A DNA stretch of 64,000 nt, taken from assembly GCA_023150945.1 (NCBI GenBank), contig JAKLJX010000013.1, positions 148,302 through 212,301 on the forward strand, in the 5' to 3' direction. Positions within the stretch are counted from its first letter, which is position 1, and each line of letters begins with the position of its first letter. The notes below the pieces were generated by a model. That model had not been told where the DNA came from. It ran no database searches and saw nothing but the letters and a program-made list of their open reading frames with translations. Shown one piece after another: positions 1 through 9,031 of the stretch. The stretch is from a bacterium. GTDB lineage: Bacteria > Zhuqueibacterota > Zhuqueibacteria > Zhuqueibacterales > Zhuqueibacteraceae. Made by a program: the position numbers and the translations under genes.

Positions 1-1178
1 TGCAAGTGCTTGGTGGCATTCTTCCGGTCGCCTTTGGCGAGCCAATACTCGATGAAGCTGCGGTGCGTCTCAGCCAGCACCAGTCGCAGATCGTACTGGC
101 TGCCGAGCGCCAGCGCTTCGTCGAGGTATCTGAGGGCCAGGCCCCAGTTCTCCTGCCGGGTGTAGACCACGCCCATGATACGGCAGGCATCCGCTTCGCC
201 GGACTTGTGCTCCAAGCCATGAAACACGCGCAGCGCGATCTGGCACTGCTTCTCGGCCATTTCCAGATCATGCATCAACAAATAAAGCTCGACGCGATTC
301 AGGCTGGCCTGGGCTTCGACCACGGCGTCGCCGATCTCGCGGGCGAGTTGCAGGCTCTTGGCATAGTACTTCCCGGCCTCGTTCCAATACTCCTTGTCGC
401 GATAAGCGGTGGCGAGGTTGTTGTAGGTTTCCGCCAGGCCGCGCAGGTCTCCCAGCTTCTCGAACAACGGCAGGCTCTTCTGCAGCGCGGCGAGGGCCTT
501 GTCACTGTGCCCCTGCAGGTTGTACATCGCGCCCAGGTTGTTGTAGACGCAGGCGGTGAGTTCGTCGTCGTTCATGCGCTCGGCGATCGCGCGGGCGTGC
601 TCGCAGGCGGTCTCCATTTTGCGCCAGGCCGCGGCCTGAAAATAGCCGGTGGCCAGGCTGTTCAACGCATAGGCTTCTTCCAGCGCTTCGCCGTGCTCCA
701 GGCAGATTTTGCGGCTGCGCTCGAAAAGCGCATGAGCCTCTTTCCACCGGCTCTGCCGCAGCTTCAGATTGCCGATTTGGCGCAAGGTGCGGGCTTGGAG
801 CTTGTAATCCTGCAGCAGCGTGCTCAGCTTGAGCGCCTGTTCGTAGTTCTGAATCGCTTCCTCGACCAGCCCCAGCAGCGCGTAGGTTTGCCCGGCGCTG
901 TAACAGAGGGTGAGTTCCTGGGCCTGGTCCTGCTTGATTTGCGCGTGCTGTTTGAGGTGCTCCACCGCCAGCTTGAAATAGGCTGCACTCTTGGCCTTGT
1001 CGTCTTCGGTCTGGAGTCTGCGCGCCAGCTTTTCCATGCTATAGCTCAGGTCAACAAAGGTCTCGGAATCGGATTGGCCGCCGTGTTCCGTCATTTTGAT
1101 GAAAGCCGCGAGGTTGTTGGCCAGCGCCCGGTATTGCTCCCGGGGCTTGCGGCTCTCTGTCCTTTTCTTCTTCGGCAT
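1..1178 (-). CDS. TPR-repeat protein, C-terminus beyond the window
   Basis: The reverse strand stays open from an ATG at 1178 to the left edge: 392 codons and no stop, so the C-terminus is missing. The protein starts MPKKKRTESR and then consists of stacked helix-turn-helix TPR units of about 34-40 residues, with recurring patterns such as A-x-x-Y-x-x-A-L and L-G-x-L-x-x-A (for example YNNLATAYRDKEYWNEAGKYY). No signal peptide or membrane segment is visible in the present part, so it is probably cytoplasmic. TPR arrays of this style often form the scaffold of regulators or cyclases, but no effector domain is seen here. A 412-codon open frame on the opposite strand is an antisense shadow. Specific function unknown. 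Confidence 0.8.
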   Translation of the reverse strand, partial: MPKKKRTESRKPREQYRALANNLAAFIKMTEHGGQSDSETFVDLSYSMEKLARRLQTEDDKAKSAAYFKLAVEHLKQHAQIKQDQAQELTLCYSAGQTYALLGLVEEAIQNYEQALKLSTLLQDYKLQARTLRQIGNLKLRQSRWKEAHALFERSRKICLEHGEALEEAYALNSLATGYFQAAAWRKMETACEHARAIAERMNDDELTACVYNNLGAMYNLQGHSDKALAALQKSLPLFEKLGDLRGLAETYNNLATAYRDKEYWNEAGKYYAKSLQLAREIGDAVVEAQASLNRVELYLLMHDLEMAEKQCQIALRVFHGLEHKSGEADACRIMGVVYTRQENWGLALRYLDEALALGSQYDLRLVLAETHRSFIEYWLAKGDRKNATKHL

Positions 1179-1385
1179 ATGACCTACCTACCATTGCACA
1201 ACTGCAAGTGGCATACCACGTCGGATGACCTGGCGTTGGGTTAATCAAATCAACGGTTTTGCTGCAGACCTCGGGCATTCACGCGCAGGATCGGCTGCGC
1301 TGCCCGCCGGAATCGTAATGTTACGTTACAGCCCGCACGTCCACGTGCGATCACATGACAATTCCTTCAGCGCGCCGGACTTCTG

Positions 1386-2390
1386 TTACCGGCTCGCCAG
1401 GCTGTATTGCGTGAAGTGCCAGACGTAGACCCAAATCTTCTTGCCCTTCTCATCGACCGTACCGCCCACGTCGATCCACTGGCGCGTGACCGGATCAAAC
1501 CAGGTAACGGTAAAGGTGCTGGGATCCAGACCGGTGGTGTCGAGATTCTTGTAACAAATCGTCACTTTCACCGGCTGATCGAAGTGTCCGCTGGGGCCAA
1601 AATCAACCTGGGCGGCTTCCTTGTCGACTTCGGTAATCACCATCTTGAAGTCGCCGCGCAAAGCGAAAGTGGGGATTTCCATTTCATGGCCGCGAAACTC
1701 CAGGCGCCCGCCTTTCGACCGGTGCATCTTTTTTGCACGGCTGCCGCCCCAGTTCTCACCCTGCCAGGCGATGAATTCCTTCTCCTCCGGCGTGACGTTC
1801 CAGGTCAGCGCATAGCGGCCGGCCTGCGTAATGTTCGCGGAGATGTTTTCCTGCTTGTCATCGATGCTGCTGGGCAGATCGATCCAGTTGTCGGAGGCCG
1901 CATCGTAACGGCTGATGGTCAGGGCCGCCATGTTGACGTCGATCAGGTTGACCACTTTTAGATGCAGGGTCAAAGTTGCCGCGGCGTTGAATGTGACGTT
2001 CGGGCCGATCTCCAGCTCGACGAGATGGTCGTTCACGGCCACGAAGGATATCTCGGTCTCTTGATTGACCGCGCCGGCCGGGAACTCGAGCTTTTCGTGG
2101 CACAGATCAATATTGTCCTTGCGGTCGGGCTTGATCAACTTGGATTTCGTGCCGCTGCACACATGGCCCTTCTGCAGCGCCCTCGGCGCTTTGGGCCGGA
2201 GCAGCTTCATGCGACTGGGATCGAGAACTTTGCGGGTCTGCCGGCTGATCTGGCTCGCCTGTTCCGGCAATACCGGATCGCTGTTTCCGATCGGTGAAAT
2301 CGGTTTCTCATTGCAGCCGACGATGAGCAGTGCGAAGCTGATTGCGCCAGCCAGGGTCGCCAGCCTAGACAACCTTTTCATGCGCGTCAT
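1386..2390 (-). CDS. Lipoprotein with two ZU5-like domains
   Basis: 334 residues. The start at 2390 is chosen because an AGGAGG lies 6 nt upstream and the protein then begins with a lipoprotein signal (hydrophobic stretch to LLIVGC, Cys26); the frame is open 69 codons further but without signal features. Two beta-rich ZU5-like units follow: the first around residues 110-210 (FPAGAV, then a W-x-D-L motif), the second to the C-terminus (FGPSGHFDQPVKVTI, W-x-D-V-G-G, then VWHFTQYSLASR). ZU5-like domains act in protein contacts on surface and scaffold proteins; no catalytic residues are seen. It is the last and longest member of a four-gene tandem paralogue array (1386-4410), probably co-transcribed from the sigma54 promoter at 4584-4598. 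Probably a periplasmic or outer-membrane surface lipoprotein; its partner is unknown. Confidence 0.85.
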   Translation of the reverse strand: MTRMKRLSRLATLAGAISFALLIVGCNEKPISPIGNSDPVLPEQASQISRQTRKVLDPSRMKLLRPKAPRALQKGHVCSGTKSKLIKPDRKDNIDLCHEKLEFPAGAVNQETEISFVAVNDHLVELEIGPNVTFNAAATLTLHLKVVNLIDVNMAALTISRYDAASDNWIDLPSSIDDKQENISANITQAGRYALTWNVTPEEKEFIAWQGENWGGSRAKKMHRSKGGRLEFRGHEMEIPTFALRGDFKMVITEVDKEAAQVDFGPSGHFDQPVKVTICYKNLDTTGLDPSTFTVTWFDPVTRQWIDVGGTVDEKGKKIWVYVWHFTQYSLASR

Positions 2391-2484
2391 GATGGGCCTC
2401 CTGCGGGAGTGGATGAATGGTTTGTTGTTTATGTCTTGGTTTGGTGAAGCGGCTTTGCAGAAGCCTTCCTGCAATGACTCCAGA

Positions 2485-3072
2485 TCATCTGCTGGACAGG
2501 GCGTATTGCGTGAAATGCCAAACCGGCACCGACACGGTTTTGGTGTTGGTATCGATCGTGCCGCCGAGATTGACCCACTTGTTGCTCGCCGGATCAAACC
2601 AGCTTATGGAAAGATTCGAAAGTTTGATACCATTGAGTTTGGCGTTGGTGTAGCTGATGGTGACCCGGGCAGGAATTTTGAATTGCGTGCCGTCCGGACC
2701 AAATTCGCCCTGCAAATAGGTGTCACTGTCACAGGTGATGCTGATTTCCGTGTCTTGGGCGAGCGCGCCCGCTGGAATATTGATGGAGAAGGCATCAATA
2801 CTGACGCTGCCGCCTTCGCTGGCACGAATCAGGCGGGAGACTGACCAACTCTCCCAGAGCGCGAGCGCCAGAGTGGATTCGCGGGCCACCCGGGAATCGG
2901 GAGCTGAAGCCACCGGCTTGTTTAGGCTGTGCCCGGAGGCCACGGCCGGCGCTTGCTCCGCACCAACCGGGGAAGGCGTCTGATCATCACTGCAACCGCT
3001 GCTCATCAGCACCGCCACGAGAAAACCCATCAGCAGCAGCCGGACCGAAGTGGAGGAGAATTTATGCCGCAT
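2485..3072 (-). CDS. Lipoprotein with one ZU5-like domain (paralogue 2)
   Basis: 195 residues. An N-terminal hydrophobic signal ends in a lipobox LMSSGC (Cys27). A low-complexity linker rich in Ala, Ser and Pro leads to one ZU5-like unit: IPAGALAQDTEISI, FGPDGTQFKIPARVTISY, W-F-D-P and W-V-N-L-G-G-T. The C-terminus VWHFTQYALSSR is shared with its three neighbours. GGAG about 7 nt upstream supports the ATG at 3072. It lies 94 bp upstream of the two-domain paralogue on the same strand. The array looks like repeated local duplication, because the C-terminal block is conserved while linkers and signal peptides have diverged. Function unknown; a structural or binding role at the cell surface is inferred from the domain type. 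Confidence 0.85.
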   Translation of the reverse strand: MRHKFSSTSVRLLLMGFLVAVLMSSGCSDDQTPSPVGAEQAPAVASGHSLNKPVASAPDSRVARESTLALALWESWSVSRLIRASEGGSVSIDAFSINIPAGALAQDTEISITCDSDTYLQGEFGPDGTQFKIPARVTISYTNAKLNGIKLSNLSISWFDPASNKWVNLGGTIDTNTKTVSVPVWHFTQYALSSR

Positions 3073-3123
3073 GACACGCTCCAGTCGTACTATTCACTAT
3101 CGCCTTGGCGACCTACTGCAAGC

Positions 3124-3693
3124 TCATTTTACGGAGAGGGTGTATTGGGTGAAATGCCAGACATAGGTCGTGATCGTCTGGCTCACTTGGTCGACGATGC
3201 CGCCGGCATCGACCCATCTGTCCAAAGTCTCATCATACCACGCGATGGTCAAACGGTTGATTTCACCTTTTTTGAGATTGGCGTCGGCAAAGGAAATCGT
3301 GACTTTGATGGGCACAAGAAACCAGCCGTCGGGTCCATAGTTGGCCTGAATGTAGTTGCTGCTCACATCCGTAATGTAGAATTCCTTCTGCTGTTCGCTG
3401 AAGGAATATTTCGAAACCTCCAGGCTGTGGCCCATGTAGGATAGCGAACCGCCGGAGCTCGAGGTCATGACCTTCGAAGCCGTGCCGCCAAAACCGTTGA
3501 CGCTGCGTGTCCTTCTCGACACCGGCGTGATGGTTGTTGTCGGCGTCGGATCCGTGTTCCCGGGCTTGGCCAGCGACTTGACTTCTGGAGCGGTGACCGG
3601 CGAGAGCGGCGCAGGAGCAGGCACTTCGCCGCAACCGATTGCCATAACCGCCAACGCGGCCAGTGCGCCCCAAATCATTCCGTGTTTAAACAT
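3124..3693 (-). CDS. Lipoprotein with one ZU5-like domain (paralogue 3)
   Basis: 189 residues from the ATG at 3693, preceded by AGGAG at 7 nt; a longer open frame to 3774 lacks a signal peptide start. Lipobox MAIGC (Cys21). After a Pro/Thr-rich linker comes a region with GGSLSYMGHSLEV, an acidic NYGPDGWFLVPIKVTISF block, W-Y-D-E-T-L-D-R-W and the terminal VWHFTQYTLSVK. The classical FPAGA motif is replaced by VSKYSFSEQ, the most divergent of the four copies. The gene is third from the promoter side of the tandem cluster; spacing to its neighbours is about 50-110 bp. Likely exported and lipid-anchored. Role unknown. Confidence 0.83.
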   Translation of the reverse strand: MFKHGMIWGALAALAVMAIGCGEVPAPAPLSPVTAPEVKSLAKPGNTDPTPTTTITPVSRRTRSVNGFGGTASKVMTSSSGGSLSYMGHSLEVSKYSFSEQQKEFYITDVSSNYIQANYGPDGWFLVPIKVTISFADANLKKGEINRLTIAWYDETLDRWVDAGGIVDQVSQTITTYVWHFTQYTLSVK

Positions 3694-3801
3694 GATTTCG
3701 CTCCTGTTCAGTTGGACTTTCGCCACCACCCGCATCATCGCGGCGTGGGCGGGCGTGAGAAATCTCTGCAACATGGCTGAGATCTTGCCGGCAGCCGGCG
3801 C

Positions 3802-4410
3802 TCAGCGCGCGGCCAGGCTGTACTGGGTGAAATGCCAGACATGCGCCACTACTTTTTGCGCATGAAAATCGACTATGGTCTCGACCTCTTCCCACTCGCC
3901 GGTCTCTTCGTTGTACCACACAATGATCAAGTCGCCGGGATTCACGCCGGTGAGATCAGCCCGGTCATACCAAATGGTGATCTTGACCGGTTTGAGGAAC
4001 CAGCCGTCGGCGCCAAAATCAACCGCCTGGAATTTGGCGTCGTAGAAATCGCCGTCCGTTGCGAGAATCGTGATCGACATCTCCCGCACTTCGGCAAGCG
4101 CGCCCGCCGGCACATCCATGCGATAGTCGCAGTGCTCGAGAAAGCCGCCGGACGGCCCCATTCTTTTGCTTACCGTACCGGTGCAGCTCTTGTCTTTTCT
4201 CTTGATGCGCTTGTCAGCCTTGCCATTCAGGTTCATCCTGCCGTTTGCAGGAATGCCATTTCCGCCTTTTGCCAGCGTAGCAGGATGGGCGGGTTGCAGG
4301 GGCGAGAGGCCGGCAGGGGCAGGCCCTTGCTCGCAGCCCACCGTCATGACAATGCCGGCGAGAAAGATGGCCTTCCAGAAGGATGAGTTTCCAACACGCA
4401 ACCGCTTCAT
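3802..4410 (-). CDS. Lipoprotein with one ZU5-like domain (paralogue 4, promoter-proximal)
   Basis: 202 residues from the ATG at 4410, with GGAGGAG 5 nt upstream; the frame is open to 4599 but only this start gives a signal peptide (lipobox MTVGC, Cys26). A Lys/Arg-rich segment (residues about 60-85) precedes a ZU5-like unit: VPAGALAEVREMSI, VDFGADGWFLKPVKITIWY, IIVWYNEETGEWEEV and the terminal VWHFTQYSLAAR. It is the first gene of the array, about 160 nt downstream of the predicted start of the sigma54 promoter at 4584-4598. The shared C-terminal VWHFTQY sequence across all four proteins may mark a conserved fold edge or interaction strand. Function unknown. Confidence 0.85.
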   Translation of the reverse strand: MKRLRVGNSSFWKAIFLAGIVMTVGCEQGPAPAGLSPLQPAHPATLAKGGNGIPANGRMNLNGKADKRIKRKDKSCTGTVSKRMGPSGGFLEHCDYRMDVPAGALAEVREMSITILATDGDFYDAKFQAVDFGADGWFLKPVKITIWYDRADLTGVNPGDLIIVWYNEETGEWEEVETIVDFHAQKVVAHVWHFTQYSLAAR

Positions 4411-4583
4411 TGCAGCTCCTCCGAGCCAGTTCTGTTCACACAGTGCCCGATTCATCCATGATTGATTTGAGTGTTTCGAGTTCAGCCGGATCTCGAAGCA
4501 ACAGGAAGGTGAGAAGAACGGAAAGTGACGCAGCATGAGGTGGAGACCGTCGCTGGTCTCGGCATGACAATGCCCACGTTTCG

Positions 4584-4598
4584 GCAACCGCCATGCCA
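4584..4598 (-). promoter_or_regulatory. Sigma54 (-24/-12) promoter for the ZU5 lipoprotein cluster
   Basis: Read on the minus strand the sequence is TGGCATGGCGGTTGC, which fits the consensus TGGCAY-N5-TTGC with exact GG-N10-GC spacing. It lies about 175 bp upstream of the lipoprotein start at 4410. Two inverted-repeat sites at 4687-4701 and 4729-4743 lie about 97 and 139 bp upstream of the -24 element, the normal range for an enhancer-binding protein. Apart from these sites, the gene-free stretch 4411-4968 shows nothing else recognisable. Confidence 0.75.
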
Positions 4599-4686
4599 TG
4601 CGCCGCCCGCATGCTGCACCGGCAGGGCGAGGCTGAAAAAACGGGCTTTAGCATGGCCGCCGCCGGGTGAGGGCGCGGGCTGGACT

Positions 4687-4743
4687 GCAACGTTTTGTTG
4701 CGCCGGCCAGCGACGGCATGAGCGCAGCGGAACGTTTCGTTGC
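4687..4743 (-). promoter_or_regulatory. Paired upstream activating sites (inverted repeats)
   Basis: Minus-strand site 1 (4701-4687) is GCAACAAAACGTTGC, a perfect 5-bp inverted repeat GCAAC/GTTGC around a 5-bp spacer. Site 2 (4743-4729) is GCAACGAAACGTTCC, one mismatch in the dyad. Their centres are 42 bp apart (four helical turns). The same pair arrangement recurs at 28502-28565 and, in weaker form, at 19255-19313, each time upstream of a -24/-12-like promoter in the same orientation. Likely binding sites for one of the sigma54 activators encoded at 11832-14713; this assignment is an inference. Confidence 0.6.
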
Positions 4744-4968
4744 AGAGCGGTTTGCCGGCCGCCCTGGTTTGCCGGACTGCGTCGCTGCGCAGCCGTATAT
4801 CAATCCTGCGTTTGTGGCCGCCGAACGCTGCCGGCGTGTTGAAATGTCCGGAATTTGCACCACGGCGGACTTTCGGTGCCGCGCCGCAATGGTTTCCGCG
4901 TCCGGCAATTTGCATGGTAGTTATAGCAATCAAAGCCCTGCCACATTGCGGGACAACCTGAGCTCGTC

Positions 4969-6297
4969 ATGAACTTGCTGGCCCATCTCTCGATCAAGCG
5001 GAAACTGACCCTGATCATCATGCTGACGAGCACCGTGGCGCTGATGCTGGCGTGCGCCGCCTTTCTCGGCTATGAGCTGATCACCTTTCGCAGCACCATC
5101 GTGCAGAACGTGTCGATCCTGGCGGACGTCATCGGCGCCAACTCGACGGCCGCGCTGGTGTTCAACGACCCAAAAGCCGCCGAGGAAACCATGGCCGCGC
5201 TGGCTGCCGAGGCGCACATTATCGCGGCTGTGATCTATCGCAAGGATGCGCCCGCTGCCTTCGCCCGCTACACGCGGGCCGGCGACCAGTCCCTGCTGCC
5301 CATGATCGTGCTGCACAACGGCCATCTCTTCTGGCAAAACCACTTGTTGCTGGCCCGTCCCATCCTCATGGCGAAGCAGCCCATCGGTACGATTTTGCTG
5401 CAGAGTGACCTGCGCGCGATGGACGAACGGCTGCAGCGCTATGCCGGCATCATGCTCGCCGTGCTGCTGGCCTCCTCGATCGCCGCCTTTTTGCTCTCCT
5501 CGCAGTTGCAGCACGTGATCTCCCGGCCGATTCTGCATTTGGTGGCGACGGCGCGCGCGGTTTCCGAGCAAAAGGATTATTCCGTGCGCGCCCGCAAGGA
5601 GAGCCACGACGAACTGGGCTTGTTGATCGACAGCTTCAACGAGATGCTGGCGCAGATTCACGAGCAGGACGAGGCGCTCAAGGCCTCGCTGCGCGAGAAG
5701 GAAGTGCTGCTCAAGGAGATTCACCACCGCGTGAAGAACAATCTGCAGGTGATTTCGAGCCTGCTCAATCTGCAATCCGCCTCGCTCACCGAGCCGGCGG
5801 TGGCCGCGATGTTCACCGAAAGCCAGAATCGCATCAAATCCATGGCGCTCATCCATGAGAAGCTGTATCAATCCAAAGATCTTGCCCGCATCGACTTTGC
5901 CGAGTATGTGCGCAACCTGACCAATCACTTGTACCGCTCCTATGTCGTCAATGCCAGCTTGATCAAGCTCCAGCTCGCAGTGGAAGACTTGCATCTCAAT
6001 GTCGATACCGCCATTCCCTGCGGCTTGCTGCTCAACGAGCTGGTGTCCAATTCGCTCAAATACGCCTTTCCCCACGGCCGGCGCGGCGAGATCAGCCTTC
6101 GGCTCACGCGCTTGACCGCGAGCGAGCTGGTGTTGATCGTGCGCGATAACGGCGTCGGCCTGCCGCCGGGCCTGGATATTCAGAACACCAAATCCCTGGG
6201 GCTGAAGCTGGTGCAGATGCTCACCAAGCAGCTCAAGGGCACGCTCACTTGCCGCGCGGAAGCGGGCACGGAATTCCAACTGGTTTTTCCAGCATGA
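4969..6297 (+). CDS. Membrane sensor histidine kinase (CHASE-HAMP-HisKA_2-HATPase)
   Basis: 442 residues. TM1 about 10-34, a periplasmic sensor region about 36-155 (resembles CHASE8: [17 protein letters not shown]), TM2 about 157-180, HAMP about 180-235, then a HisKA_2-type dimerisation box [17 protein letters not shown] with the phospho-acceptor at His252/His253. The ATPase shows an N box [12 protein letters not shown], a G1 box DNGVGLPPG and SLGLKLV. This H-box family commonly pairs with separate receivers rather than OmpR-type regulators. The stop overlaps the start of the TonB-dependent receptor (ATGATGA at 6294), so the two are translationally coupled. No strong ribosome site is visible. 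The receptor and YfiR-like neighbours suggest that it senses an envelope or nutrient cue. Confidence 0.9.
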   Translation: MNLLAHLSIKRKLTLIIMLTSTVALMLACAAFLGYELITFRSTIVQNVSILADVIGANSTAALVFNDPKAAEETMAALAAEAHIIAAVIYRKDAPAAFARYTRAGDQSLLPMIVLHNGHLFWQNHLLLARPILMAKQPIGTILLQSDLRAMDERLQRYAGIMLAVLLASSIAAFLLSSQLQHVISRPILHLVATARAVSEQKDYSVRARKESHDELGLLIDSFNEMLAQIHEQDEALKASLREKEVLLKEIHHRVKNNLQVISSLLNLQSASLTEPAVAAMFTESQNRIKSMALIHEKLYQSKDLARIDFAEYVRNLTNHLYRSYVVNASLIKLQLAVEDLHLNVDTAIPCGLLLNELVSNSLKYAFPHGRRGEISLRLTRLTASELVLIVRDNGVGLPPGLDIQNTKSLGLKLVQMLTKQLKGTLTCRAEAGTEFQLVFPA

Positions 6298-8282
6298 TGA
6301 AACTCTCACAGAAACACCGGCCGCGTTGCTGGTTGGGCAGCCTCCTCCTGCTCGCCGTACCGGCGTTGGCGCAGGAGCCGGACGAGCTGCTCGGCCGCTC
6401 GCTCGATGAATTGCTCAACATCAGGATCAATACCGCCGCCAAATATGAGCAAACCGCCAGCGAAGCACCGGCCGCGGTCACCATCCTCACCGCCGCCGAA
6501 ATCAAGGCCTATGGCTTCGAAACGCTGGAACAATTACTGCGCAGCGTGCGCGGGTTCTATGTGAGCAATGACCGCAATTACAGCTATGTGGGCGTGCGCG
6601 GCTTCAGCCGGCCAACGGACTACAACAATCGCATCCTGTTGTTGCTCGACGGACACACGCTTAACGAGAATTTCTACGGTTCGGCGATGATCGGCACCGA
6701 ACTGGCGCTCGATCTCGCCGCGCTCGAGCGCGTCGAAATCGTGCGCGGCCCCGGCTCGGCCTTATATGGCACCAATGCCATGTTCGCCGTGATCAATCTC
6801 GTGCCCAAGCCGGGCAAAGCAGTGGAGGGCGGCGAGCTGACCACGGCGTTCGGCAGCCTGGGCAGGCGCCGCGCCGGCCTGCGCTTCGGCAAGGAATTCG
6901 CCAACGGCTTGGATCTGTTTGTTGCCGGCCAGTGGGCCGAGAGCGACGGCCGGAATCTTTACTATCTCGAATATGATGATCCCGCGACCAACAACGGCAT
7001 TGCTGAAAATCTGGACTGGGACAAATACCGCAGTCTGTTTGCCGCGCTGGCTTACAAAAACCTCGGGTTTTCCGGCCTGTTCACCGGCCGCGACAAGGGC
7101 ATTCCGACCGGTGCCTACGCCATTGTGTTCAACCGCGAAGCCCAAACCTCTGACGGCCGGCGCTTCCTCGAGCTCAAATGGAACGGCAGCTTTGACGGCA
7201 ACAAGAGTTTCCTGCTGCGCGGCTACTACGATCACTATGCCTATGCCGGAAAATATCCCTATGCGACAACCTACCGTGATCTCTCGCGCGGCACCTGGGT
7301 GGGCAGCGAAGCACAATTGCTGTGGGACACCGGTGCCAACAACCGCGTGACCGCCGGCGTGGAATATCAACAGCACTTGCAAGCCCGCTATCGCGCGTGG
7401 GACCGGCACCAGACGTTTTTCGACGGTGACTTTCCCTTTCACCTCATGTCCTGGTATTGGCAGGATGAGTGGCAAGCTGCCGCGAATCTCGCGCTCACGC
7501 TGGGGCTGCGCTGGGATCGCTATTCCACCGTGGGCAGCGCGCAGGCGCCGCGCGCCGCATTGGTTTTTCATCCCCATAAAAGCACGACCCTCAAGCTGCT
7601 CTATGGCGCAGCCTTTCGTGCGCCTTCGCCCTGGGAAGTGAACACCGATGATGGGGTTTCCTACAAATCCAATCCTGCGGTTGCTCCCGAGCACATCACC
7701 ACAATCGAACTGGTCGGCGAACAGCGCCTGACCGCGGCGTGGTTTGGTACGGTTTCGCTTTATCAATACCTCATGCGGGATTTGATCGACCCGGTGGTTG
7801 ATCCGCTCGACGGCCTGGCACAATTTCGCAATGTCAGCCGCGCCCAAGCCCATGGCGCCGAGTTCGAAGTGAGTCTGCGGCCGCAAAACGGGCCGCGCGG
7901 CTCTGCCAGCTACTCTTATCAAAGCGCGCGCGACGACAGCCGCACCCGGAAGTTCCTGACCAATTCACCGCGCCACCTGGCCAAGCTCGGCCTGGTCTGT
8001 CCGGTGCCGCGGCCTCTCGAAACCGCGCTGGAAATGCAATATGAAACCTCGCGGCTCACGGTTTACCGTTCGCGCACGCCTGGCTATCTGCTCGCCAATC
8101 TGCGCCTCAGCTCGCGCGCCGGTGCGGCCGCACCGGCATGGCTGCGCCGCGTGCATGCGGCCGTGGCGATCAACAATGTTTTCGACGCCAGTTATCAGAC
8201 GCCGGGCGGCGTCGAGCACCGCCAGGCGGGCATTACACAGAACCGGCGGAATTACCAGGCGGAATTGCGCGTCAAGCTCTAG
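6294..8282 (+). CDS. TonB-dependent outer-membrane receptor
   Basis: 662 residues. The start is taken at 6294, where ATGATGA overlaps the kinase stop; a second ATG at 6297 is equally possible. A signal peptide ends at PALA-QE. The plug domain (about residues 40-160) has the typical order of motifs: [58 protein letters not shown]. The remainder is a 22-strand-type beta-barrel ending [10 protein letters not shown], with a terminal hydrophobic residue. No clear TonB box was found near the N-terminus. Its place between a sensor kinase and a YfiR-like protein resembles operons in which a receptor takes part in trans-envelope signalling. Substrate unknown. Confidence 0.92.
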   Translation: MMKLSQKHRPRCWLGSLLLLAVPALAQEPDELLGRSLDELLNIRINTAAKYEQTASEAPAAVTILTAAEIKAYGFETLEQLLRSVRGFYVSNDRNYSYVGVRGFSRPTDYNNRILLLLDGHTLNENFYGSAMIGTELALDLAALERVEIVRGPGSALYGTNAMFAVINLVPKPGKAVEGGELTTAFGSLGRRRAGLRFGKEFANGLDLFVAGQWAESDGRNLYYLEYDDPATNNGIAENLDWDKYRSLFAALAYKNLGFSGLFTGRDKGIPTGAYAIVFNREAQTSDGRRFLELKWNGSFDGNKSFLLRGYYDHYAYAGKYPYATTYRDLSRGTWVGSEAQLLWDTGANNRVTAGVEYQQHLQARYRAWDRHQTFFDGDFPFHLMSWYWQDEWQAAANLALTLGLRWDRYSTVGSAQAPRAALVFHPHKSTTLKLLYGAAFRAPSPWEVNTDDGVSYKSNPAVAPEHITTIELVGEQRLTAAWFGTVSLYQYLMRDLIDPVVDPLDGLAQFRNVSRAQAHGAEFEVSLRPQNGPRGSASYSYQSARDDSRTRKFLTNSPRHLAKLGLVCPVPRPLETALEMQYETSRLTVYRSRTPGYLLANLRLSSRAGAAAPAWLRRVHAAVAINNVFDASYQTPGGVEHRQAGITQNRRNYQAELRVKL

Positions 8283-8302
8283 ATCCCGGACGACTGCCCA
8301 CC

Positions 8303-8872
8303 ATGCGAACCCTGCTGCTTGTGATCGGCTTGTTTCTGCTGGCGACCCCTTTGGGCCAGGCCCAGGAGATGGAAGTGCCTGCCGAGGTGCAATACGCCTT
8401 GCTGCACAAGATTCTGGCTTTCGATCGCAACCTGAAGGCGCGGGCCGGCAGCGAGTTGGTCATTGGCATCTTGTATCAAACCGCCTTTCGCAGTTCGCTC
8501 TCCTGCAAGGATGACTTCGTCGCGGTGATGGCAGAATCGCAGATCGACAAGCTGGTGGACTTGCCGATCCGGCATGTGCCGATTGCGCTCACTGACGATA
8601 TCAATCTGGCGGAGGCCGCTGCCCGCAACAGCATCGACATTTTCTATGTGGCGCCCTTGCGCGCCGTCGAATTGAAAACCATTACCGCCGTCAGCCGCAA
8701 CCGCAAGATTCTCACGTTTACCGGCGTGCCCGCTTATGTCGAGGCCGGGCTGACCGTGGGCATCGGCAGCAAGGGCGAGAATCCCCGCGTCATCGTGAAT
8801 TTGTCCGCCGCCAAAGCCGAGGGTGTGGAGTTCAGCTCGCAATTGTTGAAGCTGGCCAAGGTGATTGAATGA
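8303..8872 (+). CDS. YfiR/DUF4154-family periplasmic protein
   Basis: 189 residues, signal peptide to about residue 20 (LGQA-QE). The mature part matches the YfiR (DUF4154) layout: EVQYALLHKILAFDRNL near the start, a GILYQTAF strand, a central DIFYVAPLRAVEL, the segment ILTFTGVPAYVEAG and a final strand INLSAA-like VNLSAAKAEG. In Pseudomonas, YfiR is a periplasmic repressor of a diguanylate cyclase. In this type of cluster DUF4154 proteins usually accompany a TonB-dependent receptor and a histidine kinase, as here. The ATG at 8303 is 20 bp after the receptor stop; the open frame extends upstream but would remove the signal peptide. Probably transmits periplasmic status to one of the adjacent kinases. 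Confidence 0.82.
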   Translation: MRTLLLVIGLFLLATPLGQAQEMEVPAEVQYALLHKILAFDRNLKARAGSELVIGILYQTAFRSSLSCKDDFVAVMAESQIDKLVDLPIRHVPIALTDDINLAEAAARNSIDIFYVAPLRAVELKTITAVSRNRKILTFTGVPAYVEAGLTVGIGSKGENPRVIVNLSAAKAEGVEFSSQLLKLAKVIE

Positions 8873-9031
8873 GAACGCCCTCCGGGCTGCGCAGAAGTCT
8901 GCCGTGCAGCTTCCGGATTTGCGCAGTCGCCGGGTTTCGCACGCGAGGCCCGGCAGCGAGAGAAACAATAACGGCCGCACGCAGTTTGCCGCCCTCAGGA
9001 ATTGACATGCCAGGTAAGAGAAAGTAGTCAC

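Noticed and set aside
6..1244. A 412-codon plus-strand open frame at the left edge
   Set aside because: It is the antisense of a clear TPR protein; its sequence (Leu/Gln/Gly-rich) has no recognisable fold, and the minus-strand frame explains the codon pattern.
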